From JAUVHV01 sp964523875 (GTDB taxonomy: Bacteria > Omnitrophota > Gorgyraeia > JABMRG01), in NCBI GenBank assembly GCA_964523875.1, contig CAZGAS010000023.1:1-17418 (forward strand): a DNA stretch of 17,418 nucleotides, read 5' to 3'. Shown piece after piece: positions 8,573-15,181 of the stretch. Within the stretch, counting starts at the first letter, position 1; each line of letters begins with the position of its first letter. A model generated the notes under the pieces. The model ran no database searches. It was not told the origin of the DNA and saw only the letters and a list, made by a program, of their open reading frames with translations. A program made the translations under genes and the position numbers.

Positions 8573-9625
8573 TTATATATTATCCGCTAAAAACCGCATA
8601 AGCTTAAACCCGCGTTCATAACCCGGGAAACTTTGTATCTCCAGTACATGCATATCGCGTGTATTCTTGTCTATAATAACATCAACACCGGCGAACTTGA
8701 GGTTTATTGTCTTAGCCGCTTGCAAGGCAACACGCTTTACCTTATCTATCTCTTTCTTATCCAGACAGGCCCTTAGAAAAGGCATCTTCTCTATCCTGCC
8801 GCCCTGGGACCAGTTTGTTATAAAACTTGAATCAGGGGCACTCTTCGCGTAAAGATAAGGTACTTTATTATAGGCCGTGTAGACTCTTATATCGAATTTT
8901 CTACGCTTATAGACCAGGGGCCTTACCTCTGCCTGGAATATAAAACCCCTATCTATGAGTATCTTGAGAAAAACCCCGCGGTCCTTATGAGAGACCTTGA
9001 CTGGTTTCCAGTTGTAATCATAGGGCCTACTAATTATCGCGTTGGACCTGAAAAGAAAATTCGTATATATTCCGTTTTTATCTATATAGGTTATCCCCTT
9101 ACCCATTGCCCCAAAACGCGGTTTTACATACAGGATATTGCCCTTTGCTGTTAGTTTGTCAACATCTGATACTCTTTTAACACTATATATGTGGGGGCTT
9201 TTGATGCCAGCGCGTTTGAGTTGGCGATATGTCTCCAGCTTATCCCTATCTACTATACACCCTCTTGGCGGATTGACAAAACGCAGGTCTTTTGCTCTAT
9301 ACCTTCTCTTTAATGTTTTGTCCACTCTAAGGAGGTACCTGATATAATCACTGCCAAAATCGATATCACCGTATATACGCTTATCCTTGTCATATCTCTC
9401 TACCTCGCTGTTCCAGTAATTATAAGGAAAGAAAAGTATCACATCAACTCTTTTTGCGGAGATATTAGGCAGGCGCTTATGAATAACGTCATCATAAGTT
9501 ATAAATATTACACCAATACCGCGTTTGTTAAGCCTTAGCTTATGCGTGATAAACCTGTTAAGGGATGGCTCGAAAACCTTCTCTGTCATCATGGGATCGC
9601 CAATTACCAGCAGTATTTTTCTCAT
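8573..9625 (-). CDS. RimK-like ATP-grasp ligase
   Basis: This 350-residue cytosolic protein has an ATP-grasp C-terminal part. Residues 1-110 form a poorly conserved Rossmann-like pre-domain. VNPPRGCIVDRDKLETYRQL (117-136) is the family's 'N-P..a....DK..t...L' stretch, also found in RimK and GshB. K168PRFGAMGKG (168-176) is the ATP-binding Lys and glycine-rich loop. FDIRVY (244-249), TNWSQGG (270-276) and AGVDVI (312-317) are the Mg-ATP site motifs. LEIQSFPG (328-335) takes the place of the usual E-x-N-x-x-P-G, so the second metal ligand Asn is Gln here. Such enzymes form amide bonds by acyl-phosphate, joining a carboxylate to an amine. It starts 2 nt after the dehydrogenase stop (TAAGGATG), so the two are translationally coupled, and its substrate may be the product of that enzyme. 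YheC/D-like ATP-grasp proteins are an alternative relative. Confidence 0.85.
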   Translation of the reverse strand: MRKILLVIGDPMMTEKVFEPSLNRFITHKLRLNKRGIGVIFITYDDVIHKRLPNISAKRVDVILFFPYNYWNSEVERYDKDKRIYGDIDFGSDYIRYLLRVDKTLKRRYRAKDLRFVNPPRGCIVDRDKLETYRQLKRAGIKSPHIYSVKRVSDVDKLTAKGNILYVKPRFGAMGKGITYIDKNGIYTNFLFRSNAIISRPYDYNWKPVKVSHKDRGVFLKILIDRGFIFQAEVRPLVYKRRKFDIRVYTAYNKVPYLYAKSAPDSSFITNWSQGGRIEKMPFLRACLDKKEIDKVKRVALQAAKTINLKFAGVDVIIDKNTRDMHVLEIQSFPGYERGFKLMRFLADNI

Positions 9626-9627
9626 CC

Positions 9628-10581
9628 TTAAAACTCGAAATTTTCAGGGTCTATTATCGCTTTTTTAATATAATTAGGTAAACGTGATAATTTTTTTACT
9701 GAGGCTATTTTCAGTAGCAAAGGCAATATCTGCTTGCTGTACCTATTCGAGCTTGATATGGGTGCTAAGCCGGGATAACCAAATATTGAGATATGCGTTA
9801 TGCCATTAATTTGATAAGAAGGGTTGCTTATAAGCGTAGGGTGGCAACTCTCAATTGGGTTAGGATAATCAACAGAGAGGTCAAGTACTATCCCGTAAGG
9901 GTTCATTAGATTGAGCATCTTTTTGGTAATGATGTACTCCTTGTTCTCTCTCTTCTCTTTTGGCCATGCCAGGCCGTTAACAAGAATATCGACATGTCTC
10001 ATAAAATGCTTAGCATTTCGAAACTCATTTTTTCTTAATATCTTCACCTCAGCGGCAAGGGCATTAGCAACATAGAGCGCCCCGCTTGAAACAGCGCCGT
10101 AACCAAGCATAAGCACCCTGCAATCACGCGGTGATTTTTTCGCGGTATGGAAGGCCATTAACATACCTTGCTCACCTGACATAGCCGTACATTGTACAAG
10201 CCTTTCGCCTGCCCTGTTGGCTATTAGCTCCATAGCGATAGCCTTGACATTGACCTTATCCATAAGGCTGACAAACTTGGGGTTTTGTTCAGCATGAAGC
10301 ATTGAAAAGAGGATATTATTACGCATCATCCTGAATTCATCAGGTAATGGGGGTTTAAGCTTAACAATAATATCCTGGGTAAATACCCTGTGCCTGTCAC
10401 GTGTTATGATAGCGCCTGCCTCCCTGTATTCAGCATCAGTTATCCCAATGCGCAGGCCCAGGCCCTTTTCAGCGATAACCCTGTGCCTCTCTTCAATAAG
10501 CCTCTTTATTTCACGGGGAAGGAGAATTGCCCTTGTCTCTTTTCCGTTGGCAGATACCTCTTTTGCTATACCTATATTCAT
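9628..10581 (-). CDS. AlaDH/PNT-family dehydrogenase, probably N5-(carboxyethyl)ornithine synthase-like
   Basis: This 317-residue cytosolic oxidoreductase has the two AlaDH/PNT domains. The N-terminal substrate domain (about 1-125) has R17, K74/K76 in IIVKLKPPLP and H96 in LHAEQN at the places of the alanine dehydrogenase substrate residues. The Rossmann domain (about 130-270) has GYGAVSSGA (160-168) and the acidic D238 in LDLSVD. Alanine dehydrogenases have about 370 residues; this protein matches instead the shorter carboxyethylornithine synthase subfamily (about 313 residues). The HAEQN and NGLAW stretches resemble that subfamily as I remember it. After the second Rossmann strand an Asp normally selects NAD; here the sequence is KILRKNE, with basic residues, which fits NADP. 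If so it would reductively condense pyruvate (or another 2-oxo acid) with an ornithine or lysine side-chain amine. It has AGGAG 8 nt before the ATG and its own promoter. Confidence 0.8.
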   Translation of the reverse strand: MNIGIAKEVSANGKETRAILLPREIKRLIEERHRVIAEKGLGLRIGITDAEYREAGAIITRDRHRVFTQDIIVKLKPPLPDEFRMMRNNILFSMLHAEQNPKFVSLMDKVNVKAIAMELIANRAGERLVQCTAMSGEQGMLMAFHTAKKSPRDCRVLMLGYGAVSSGALYVANALAAEVKILRKNEFRNAKHFMRHVDILVNGLAWPKEKRENKEYIITKKMLNLMNPYGIVLDLSVDYPNPIESCHPTLISNPSYQINGITHISIFGYPGLAPISSSNRYSKQILPLLLKIASVKKLSRLPNYIKKAIIDPENFEF

Positions 10582-10688
10582 AATAATATCTCCTAATCTA
10601 CATTTAAGTATTGCGGGTAATTGTGTAAGATGATTTGAAGCGGTGGCCTCAAAACTATTGGATATAATAGCCTTCTTATTAATATTAT
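10582..10688 (-). other. About 107-nt 5' leader of the dehydrogenase gene
   Basis: The predicted leader holds two weak hairpins: CTATT-(6 nt)-AATAG, and TTTGA...TCAAA around a GC-rich centre. The strong SD AGGAG follows, 8 nt before the ATG. No known riboswitch class, leader peptide or attenuator U-tract could be recognised. The length is unusual beside the other genes here, whose leaders are 15-40 nt. Confidence 0.3.
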
Positions 10689-10694
10689 ATTTAT

Positions 10695-10721
10695 ATTATA
10701 CCAGTTGCATTATGATTGCAA
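10695..10721 (-). promoter_or_regulatory. Extended -10 sigma70 promoter for the dehydrogenase/ATP-grasp pair
   Basis: On the minus strand TATAAT (10695-10700) is preceded by TGG (10701-10703), a perfect extended -10. TTGCAA (10716-10721) lies 15 bp upstream, a short spacing that an extended -10 can tolerate. Transcription would start near 10688, leaving a leader of about 107 nt. A small inverted repeat TTGCA/TGCAA (10705-10709 and 10717-10721) overlaps the -35 and spacer and could serve as an operator, though it is only 5 bp per arm. Confidence 0.55.
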
Positions 10722-10731
10722 GCAAAAAGAA

Positions 10732-11946
10732 TCAATAATTACGATTACCTGCAGGGCGCCATGCGGGGGATATTACCTTGCTATGTTTATCTGTATCTAA
10801 TAGAGACGCGAAAAAAAGCGCGGGATGGTTAAATCTCTCATTTATTATATCTAAGGTTCTGTTTATCCTGTATCTTTTGTTATCACGCAAAAAGAGCGAG
10901 TTTGTTGATGAATACGCGCAAAGCCTGGACCCGGTTATGCCTAAGAGCCGCACAGGTTCTTTAAGCGCGATGGACTGGAGAACAAGCCTTGCTGTATCAT
11001 ATATAGCCTTTGTATCATCAGTAGGTGAAATCAGGGCTTTTTGTCTGGTAATCGTCTTAAAGCTTTTATATCGTAAGGTAAGCCTTATGGTTCCGGTACT
11101 CAAGGCAGACCTTCTGAGCCTTTTTCCAACCATTACAGCCAACTCAAGAAGATAGCGTGAAAGCACTTTAGCATCTGAGGTATCCTGTTTAAATGTTATG
11201 CTATGGCCCATTGATTTTGCCTCTTCTTCACCACCTGCGGGTATAACAGGAGAATCATCAATTCCTCGTGCCATCAGTGGAAGGGTGAGCCCCTTTATAC
11301 CAAAGACGCGTTTAAGTTGAATTGGGCTGTATCTGCTAAGTTCACCAAGAGTCTCTATGCCCAGCAGATTAAGTTGTTCACTTGTCTTCTTTCCAATACC
11401 GCAAAGCTCGCTTACCTTGGTATCCCTGAAGACATCAGGAACATCCCCTTTTTTCAGGGTATAGATACCGCCTGGCTTGGCCTTTTCACTCGCGAATTTC
11501 GCGAGAAGTTTATTATGCGCGATACCTATTGAAGAACTCAGGCTCAGGTTGCTCTCAATCTTTGTCTTTGCATCCCTGGCTATATCTTCGGCAGTACCAA
11601 ATAGATGCATTGTATCTGTAACGTCAAGAAAGAATTCATCAATGGAGAATATTTCAATATCAGGGGTAAAAGAGTAGAGTATCTTTGCTATATTCGAGCA
11701 TGCCAGGGTATATTTATCAGTATCTCCAACAACAAAGACAATATCAGGGCAGAGCGCCTTTGCCTGGTATTTGGTCATGCCGGTTTTTACGCCATAAGCC
11801 CTGGCCTCATAAGACGGACTTACAAGGACAGTCCTGGCATTGGAACCGACAACAGCGATGGGTCTTTCAAGTAAAGACGGGTTATCCCTTTGCTCAACAG
11901 ACGCGAAGAACGCGTCCATATCTATATGAAGTATTGTACGATCCAT
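10732..11946 (-). CDS. dinB: DNA polymerase IV (Y-family translesion polymerase)
   Basis: This 404-residue protein has the full Y-family layout. The palm has HIDMDAFFASVE (7-18), with metal ligands D9 and D11, and SIDEFFLDV (101-109), with D103 and E104; the common family form is SIDEAYLD. SPSYEARAYGVKTGM (43-57) is the conserved fingers stretch. SSIGIAHNKLLAKFASEKAKP (near 137-157) is the typical template-contact region. Helix-hairpin-helix LCGIGKKTSEQLNLLGI follows in the thumb, and the little finger begins about 245. Near the end SSTNSLFLRDN stands where many DinB proteins have the QLSLF clamp-binding motif, so the clamp motif looks degenerate. The enzyme bypasses lesions at stalled forks in an error-prone way. 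It is transcribed alone, without a clear SD (AACCTGTT precedes the ATG) and without a recognisable LexA box. Confidence 0.96.
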   Translation of the reverse strand: MDRTILHIDMDAFFASVEQRDNPSLLERPIAVVGSNARTVLVSPSYEARAYGVKTGMTKYQAKALCPDIVFVVGDTDKYTLACSNIAKILYSFTPDIEIFSIDEFFLDVTDTMHLFGTAEDIARDAKTKIESNLSLSSSIGIAHNKLLAKFASEKAKPGGIYTLKKGDVPDVFRDTKVSELCGIGKKTSEQLNLLGIETLGELSRYSPIQLKRVFGIKGLTLPLMARGIDDSPVIPAGGEEEAKSMGHSITFKQDTSDAKVLSRYLLELAVMVGKRLRRSALSTGTIRLTLRYKSFKTITRQKALISPTDDTKAIYDTARLVLQSIALKEPVRLLGITGSRLCAYSSTNSLFLRDNKRYRINRTLDIINERFNHPALFFASLLDTDKHSKVISPAWRPAGNRNY

Positions 11947-11993
11947 AACAGGTTATCCATTGCTTGAGGCTGTTTAACTGGATTTGCCCTTAA

Positions 11994-12022
11994 TATATAA
12001 AAATAGCCTTTTTTTATTTCTA
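11994..12022 (-). promoter_or_regulatory. Weak candidate promoter for dinB
   Basis: TAGAAA (12017-12022) and TATATA (11994-11999), 17 bp apart on the minus strand, match sigma70 only partly (four of six each). The start would be about 40 nt before the dinB ATG. The region is AT-rich, so chance matches are likely. Confidence 0.25.
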
Positions 12023-12065
12023 GTGCGCGTATTTATAAAAAATGAAAATTCTTAAGTTTTTTGTG

Positions 12066-12125
12066 CCTAGGGGTGCCCCCTTTAGGAGAGTCTCTCTTTT
12101 TTATTAGAAACGTCCCCTTTTGCCT
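12066..12125. repeat. REP-like intergenic patch with G/C-run hairpin
   Basis: Between dinB and the AsmA-like gene lies a G/C-run-rich patch in an otherwise AT-rich gap. On the plus strand AGGGG (12069-12073) pairs with CCCCT (12077-12081) around TGC, extended by CCT/AGG with a 2-nt bulge (12066-12086). This is followed by GAGAGTCTCTC and TTTTTTATT. On the minus strand GGGGACGTTTCTA (about 12106-12118) resembles the conserved head of RAYT-associated REP elements known from many bacteria. No transposase is present. The plus-strand hairpin plus T-run could also act as a terminator, but no plus-strand gene reads into it. Confidence 0.35.
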
Positions 12126-12138
12126 TTTGCCCCTTTGC

Positions 12139-13350
12139 TTAGAAGCTCTTTATGATGTCGAGGACCTTTTCAAGATCGCTCTTGTCCTGCGAAGATTCGT
12201 CCTGGGACTCCTTGTTAGCTTCATGGTCTTTGTCTTCTTTAAAGATCACATCAGCTATCTTGTATATTGCCATGCGCGATAATGCCCGCTTTGCCTTTGA
12301 ACCAAGATGAAATTCCGGATTATCCATAGAGCCCTTTATCTTAAAATCAAATACAATCTCGCCTGAAGGGTCAGAAAAATACTTGTAGAGGTCTTCTGTC
12401 CCTGTTGGCCAAAACTTATTAAAGCTATGATCCTTCTTCGGTTCAAACTCGAGATTAGAGAATCGGATCTCATTAGTAGAGCCTATATTACCATTGTCAA
12501 AATTGAATACCAATTCACCGCTTGCGCGGCCTTTTTTAAATATAAACGGGGAAAACCTATCATAGTATGGCGCGAAGTGGACAAAATTAACATCACTGAT
12601 AATAAAATTATTCATCATCGTCAGTTTTTTGGCTGTAGGCTCATACCTTGTCTCCCACTCTAAGTACTGCGGGCGATTTCCATTAACAACGCCCCTACCT
12701 GTAGATGTTAGATAATCAATACCTTTAAAGTCTTTTCTCAGGTCAAGGGTCACCATTGCCCTTATATCCTTGATGGTCGTTATATAGCCCCTATTGTCAA
12801 TATAGCTATCATCAAAGGTAAGTACCCCTGATGAGATATCAAAGACAGGGTCTATCTCCATTAATTGGCTTATATCTTTTACAGGGCTTAGAAGGTATGA
12901 AAATATACCCATTATCTTGTCCTTGGCGCCCATCTTTTTTATTGGTTTCGAACTCTTAATAACCTTCTCCATCTGTTGAATGCTAACCTCTCCGCTTCGG
13001 TTCCTGTCTATGTATATCTCTAATTCCTCAATCCTGATATCACTTATGTTTATACCTTTTAAAAGATTGCTATTGTCGCGGGCCTTGTAACTACAGCTTA
13101 CAGAGGGGACCTTTGCCAGGTAGGGATGCGAAAAACCTCTTGGATTTTTAATCCTCAAATTCACTATCTTTATTGTTCTCTTATCAAGATCAAGAGAGAG
13201 GCTGTCGATCTCCATAAAAGGAGGCAGGACATTGGTAAGTACTTTATCTATACTCTGGTTTAAGAGCTGCTGCCTGTTAAGATAGATATAACCTGCTGAC
13301 GCTAATACCATAACCAGCAGGATAATCATTACAATCTTTATAATTTTCAT
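12139..13350 (-). CDS. AsmA/DUF748-like envelope protein
   Basis: This 403-residue protein has one N-terminal membrane anchor (about 5-24) and a large periplasmic part. Residues 40-130 (SLSLDLDKRTIKIVNLRIKN, then ISDIRIEELEIYID) have the alternating short-strand pattern of AsmA-family N-termini. The C-terminal third includes RFSNLEF, DPSGEIVFDFKIKG and NPEFHLG, the typical DUF748/AsmA ending, followed by a charged, Glu/Asp/Ser-rich tail (about 365-403). AsmA-family proteins form beta-taco structures in diderm bacteria and several carry lipids between membranes; this one is shorter than TamB or YhdP. It is 24 nt downstream of a glycolipid glycosyltransferase, so a role in placing that lipid in the envelope is a reasonable inference. 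The SD is AGAGAAG before ATG. Exact family membership within AsmA/DUF748 is less sure than the general class. Confidence 0.72.
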   Translation of the reverse strand: MKIIKIVMIILLVMVLASAGYIYLNRQQLLNQSIDKVLTNVLPPFMEIDSLSLDLDKRTIKIVNLRIKNPRGFSHPYLAKVPSVSCSYKARDNSNLLKGINISDIRIEELEIYIDRNRSGEVSIQQMEKVIKSSKPIKKMGAKDKIMGIFSYLLSPVKDISQLMEIDPVFDISSGVLTFDDSYIDNRGYITTIKDIRAMVTLDLRKDFKGIDYLTSTGRGVVNGNRPQYLEWETRYEPTAKKLTMMNNFIISDVNFVHFAPYYDRFSPFIFKKGRASGELVFNFDNGNIGSTNEIRFSNLEFEPKKDHSFNKFWPTGTEDLYKYFSDPSGEIVFDFKIKGSMDNPEFHLGSKAKRALSRMAIYKIADVIFKEDKDHEANKESQDESSQDKSDLEKVLDIIKSF

Positions 13351-13374
13351 ATCTTCTCTTTCTCTATGCCCGCT

Positions 13375-14505
13375 TCAGGAAACAATATCATTAATAATCT
13401 CGTACGCGGCGCGTGGATGTGATACATATTTAAGGTGCTTACGCATGATATTCAGGCGCCTCTTATTTGCCATAAGGTCAGCGATTTTTTGGCCGCCCGA
13501 TTCCATATCATGTATCCTGATAGCGACGCCTGACTCCAGGAGATAATCGCTATTGCGCTGTTCTTGACCGGGTATAGGATCAATAATAGCTATCAGTGTC
13601 TTACTTGCCAATACCTCAGATGTTGTAAGCCCTCCGGGTTTTGATATAACAATATCAGACGCGGCCATAAGCTCATGCATGTTTTCTACCATTCCAAGGA
13701 CATTAACCTTTATATTCTTCAGGGTTCTTCCAATTACCCTCATCTTATGCACAAGCATCTTGTTACGGCCCGCAAGTACAACTATCTGCAATTTCTGTTT
13801 CACGTCCTTAAACGAGCTTAAGAGATGCATGTAGCCTTGCAGGTTGTACCTTCCGCTTATCATAAGTATCATCGGCTTGGCCGCGCTGAGCTTTAATTTT
13901 TTCCGAAGCTTACTTTTATTAGGATTCAGCGCGAATTTTGGGTCAACAGGGATACCTGTCAATATGATATTCGAATCTTTTATATTGTGTAGTTTCAACA
14001 CCCTCTTCTCGCCTTCGCTGGCAACATAATATTTTGAGACGTGCTTATTTATCCACAAGGAATGGACCGCGAAATCTGTTACAACACAGTAAAAGGGGAT
14101 ATTAAAAAGCTTGAGGCTCTTCAGGCTGCCAAGCGCGTCCCAGCCTAAAAAATGCGTGAATATCAGCGCGTCAGGCTTGAACTCTTTAACATATTTGACC
14201 AGGCTCGTTATATGCATATTGCCGACAATATGATGCAGGCGTGTGGTTATGTTGGCTTTTTTGAATTTATAAGAGCGGTCATAAAGGTATCCCCACAGTT
14301 CAGGTATCCTTTTTATTATTTCAAGATAACTGCCCTTGTAGAGCTTCCTGAAATAACCCGGCGTATAATCAAGCATATCGATTGTTTCTGATACAGCGAT
14401 CTTTTTTTCGTCACAAACTGCCTTAAGCGCCTTTGCCGCCTGCATATGTCCGGCACCTGCTGAAGCGTAGAGCATTAGTAATCTTGGAATCTTTTTCTTT
14501 TTCAC
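13375..14505 (-). CDS. MGDG-synthase/UgtP-like diacylglycerol glycosyltransferase (GT28)
   Basis: This GT-B enzyme likely transfers a hexose (glucose or galactose) from UDP-sugar to diacylglycerol at the cytoplasmic membrane face. The N-terminal domain is the MGDG_synth type, with YASAGAGHMQAAKAL near residues 13-27, FTHFLGWDAL and VVTDFAVHSLW. The C-terminal domain has ISGRYN, KPGGLTTSE (donor-binding) and IPGQEQRNSDYLLESGVA, as in processive UgtP and plant MGD1. Frames read up to 14520, but GGAGGTG (14512-14518) sits 6 nt before a GTG at 14503-14505, so I start there, giving 376 residues (MKKKKIPRLLML). Length is normal for the family. It leads a two-gene unit with the AsmA-like gene. MurG-like and sterol GT activities are less likely given the N-terminal domain. 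Confidence 0.85.
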   Translation of the reverse strand: MKKKKIPRLLMLYASAGAGHMQAAKALKAVCDEKKIAVSETIDMLDYTPGYFRKLYKGSYLEIIKRIPELWGYLYDRSYKFKKANITTRLHHIVGNMHITSLVKYVKEFKPDALIFTHFLGWDALGSLKSLKLFNIPFYCVVTDFAVHSLWINKHVSKYYVASEGEKRVLKLHNIKDSNIILTGIPVDPKFALNPNKSKLRKKLKLSAAKPMILMISGRYNLQGYMHLLSSFKDVKQKLQIVVLAGRNKMLVHKMRVIGRTLKNIKVNVLGMVENMHELMAASDIVISKPGGLTTSEVLASKTLIAIIDPIPGQEQRNSDYLLESGVAIRIHDMESGGQKIADLMANKRRLNIMRKHLKYVSHPRAAYEIINDIVS

Positions 14506-14511
14506 TTTAAA

Positions 14512-14518
14512 CACCTCC
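14512..14518 (-). promoter_or_regulatory. Shine-Dalgarno deciding the GTG start of the glycosyltransferase
   Basis: GGAGGTG lies 6 nt ahead of the GTG at 14503-14505 (core GGAGG spaced 8 nt). The farther in-frame GTG at 14520 overlaps this SD itself and has no SD of its own. Confidence 0.7.
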
Positions 14519-14527
14519 ACAAAGTCT

Positions 14528-14533
14528 ATTATA
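14528..14533 (-). promoter_or_regulatory. Candidate -10 box for the glycosyltransferase unit
   Basis: A perfect TATAAT lies immediately after the terminator stem, with a predicted start near 14521 and a leader of about 16 nt. The 17-bp-spaced -35 would be TTTCAA (14551-14556), a weak match lying in the terminator stem and loop. It may be a weak promoter or one recognised by a different factor. Confidence 0.35.
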
Positions 14534-14538
14534 TAAAG

Positions 14539-14573
14539 AAAATAGCGGATTTGAAAGTTAAATCCGCTATTTT
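14539..14573. terminator. Bidirectional intrinsic terminator after maf
   Basis: A 14-bp perfect inverted repeat (arms 14539-14552 and 14560-14573, core AGCGGATTT) surrounds a 7-nt loop. The plus-strand side is followed by TTTTATTA and the minus-strand side by TTTTCTTTATATAAT. It sits 18 nt past the maf stop and closes the 17193-to-14591 operon. Confidence 0.85.
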
Positions 14574-14590
14574 TATTAAAAGTTTATTTC

Positions 14591-15181
14591 CTACGCCCAG
14601 TAATCCAGGATATCTAAACCTATCTCCGTAAAGAGCTGTTTAAGCCTTATCATCGGAAGCCCCAGTATATTAAAATACGAACCTCGTATCCTATCGTATA
14701 TTAATGAGCCTATGCCCTCTATGGAAAATCCGCCTGCCTTATCATATGGTTTTAAGGCGTTAAACCATCTATCTATATTTCCTGGTAAGAGTTTTTCAGC
14801 ATAGAGCAGGCTCTTTTCAGTACCTGAGGCGCTCTTGCCGGTTAGAGAATTAAGCAGGCACAACCCCGTAACAACCTCTAGCCTTTTTCCGCTGAATGCC
14901 TTAAGCAGCCTCTTTGCCTCTTTCGCGTTGTGGGGTTTTCCAATAAGGCGCTTGTCAAGTACCACAAGAGTATCAGCGCCAATAATGACGCTATTTTTAT
15001 ATCTTTTTGAGCAGGCAGAGGCCTTTAATTTCGCGTTGCAGAGTACGTTCCATCTTACTGAGTGTCGCTGGTCATGAACCTCCGTCACGTGAGTTGTATG
15101 GGCTTTATGGCGTATGCCACATGAAGTAAGTATCATAGAGCGCCTCAGGGATGCTGATGCCAGTACTATCATCTTGCTCAT
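14591..15181 (-). CDS. maf: Maf/YhdE/YceF-type nucleotide pyrophosphatase
   Basis: This cytosolic nucleoside triphosphate pyrophosphatase hydrolyses non-canonical or excess dTTP/UTP (or m7GTP) to the monophosphate and pyrophosphate, and the family also affects septum formation. Family motifs are LASASLRR near the N-terminus (usual form LASxSPRR, with Pro replaced by Leu), VIIGADTLVVLDKRLIGKP, VVTGLCLL and YDKAGGFSIEG, then IRGSYFNILGLPM. The catalytic Asp of AGADT and the YDKAG acidic site are kept. The start is ATG at 15179-15181 (196 residues): it overlaps the upstream stop by 4 nt (ATGA), whereas the longer 207-residue reading to 15214 would overlap more and begin with non-family residues. 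The P-to-L change and GGFSIEG instead of AGAYGIQG may reflect substrate preference; which of the Maf subclasses applies is not decided. Confidence 0.9.
   Translation of the reverse strand: MSKMIVLASASLRRSMILTSCGIRHKAHTTHVTEVHDQRHSVRWNVLCNAKLKASACSKRYKNSVIIGADTLVVLDKRLIGKPHNAKEAKRLLKAFSGKRLEVVTGLCLLNSLTGKSASGTEKSLLYAEKLLPGNIDRWFNALKPYDKAGGFSIEGIGSLIYDRIRGSYFNILGLPMIRLKQLFTEIGLDILDYWA

Noticed and set aside
8573..10581. Fusion or frameshift between the dehydrogenase and ATP-grasp genes
   Set aside because: A clean TAA and a new ATG 2 nt later, with full-length domains on both sides, show two separate genes.
11947..12065. LexA/SOS box upstream of dinB
   Set aside because: No CTG-N10-CAG or similar operator was found before the start.
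12081..12105. GAGAGTCTCTC as a terminator hairpin
   Set aside because: The palindrome has almost no loop, so it cannot fold as a normal stem-loop; only the neighbouring G/C-run hairpin is plausible.
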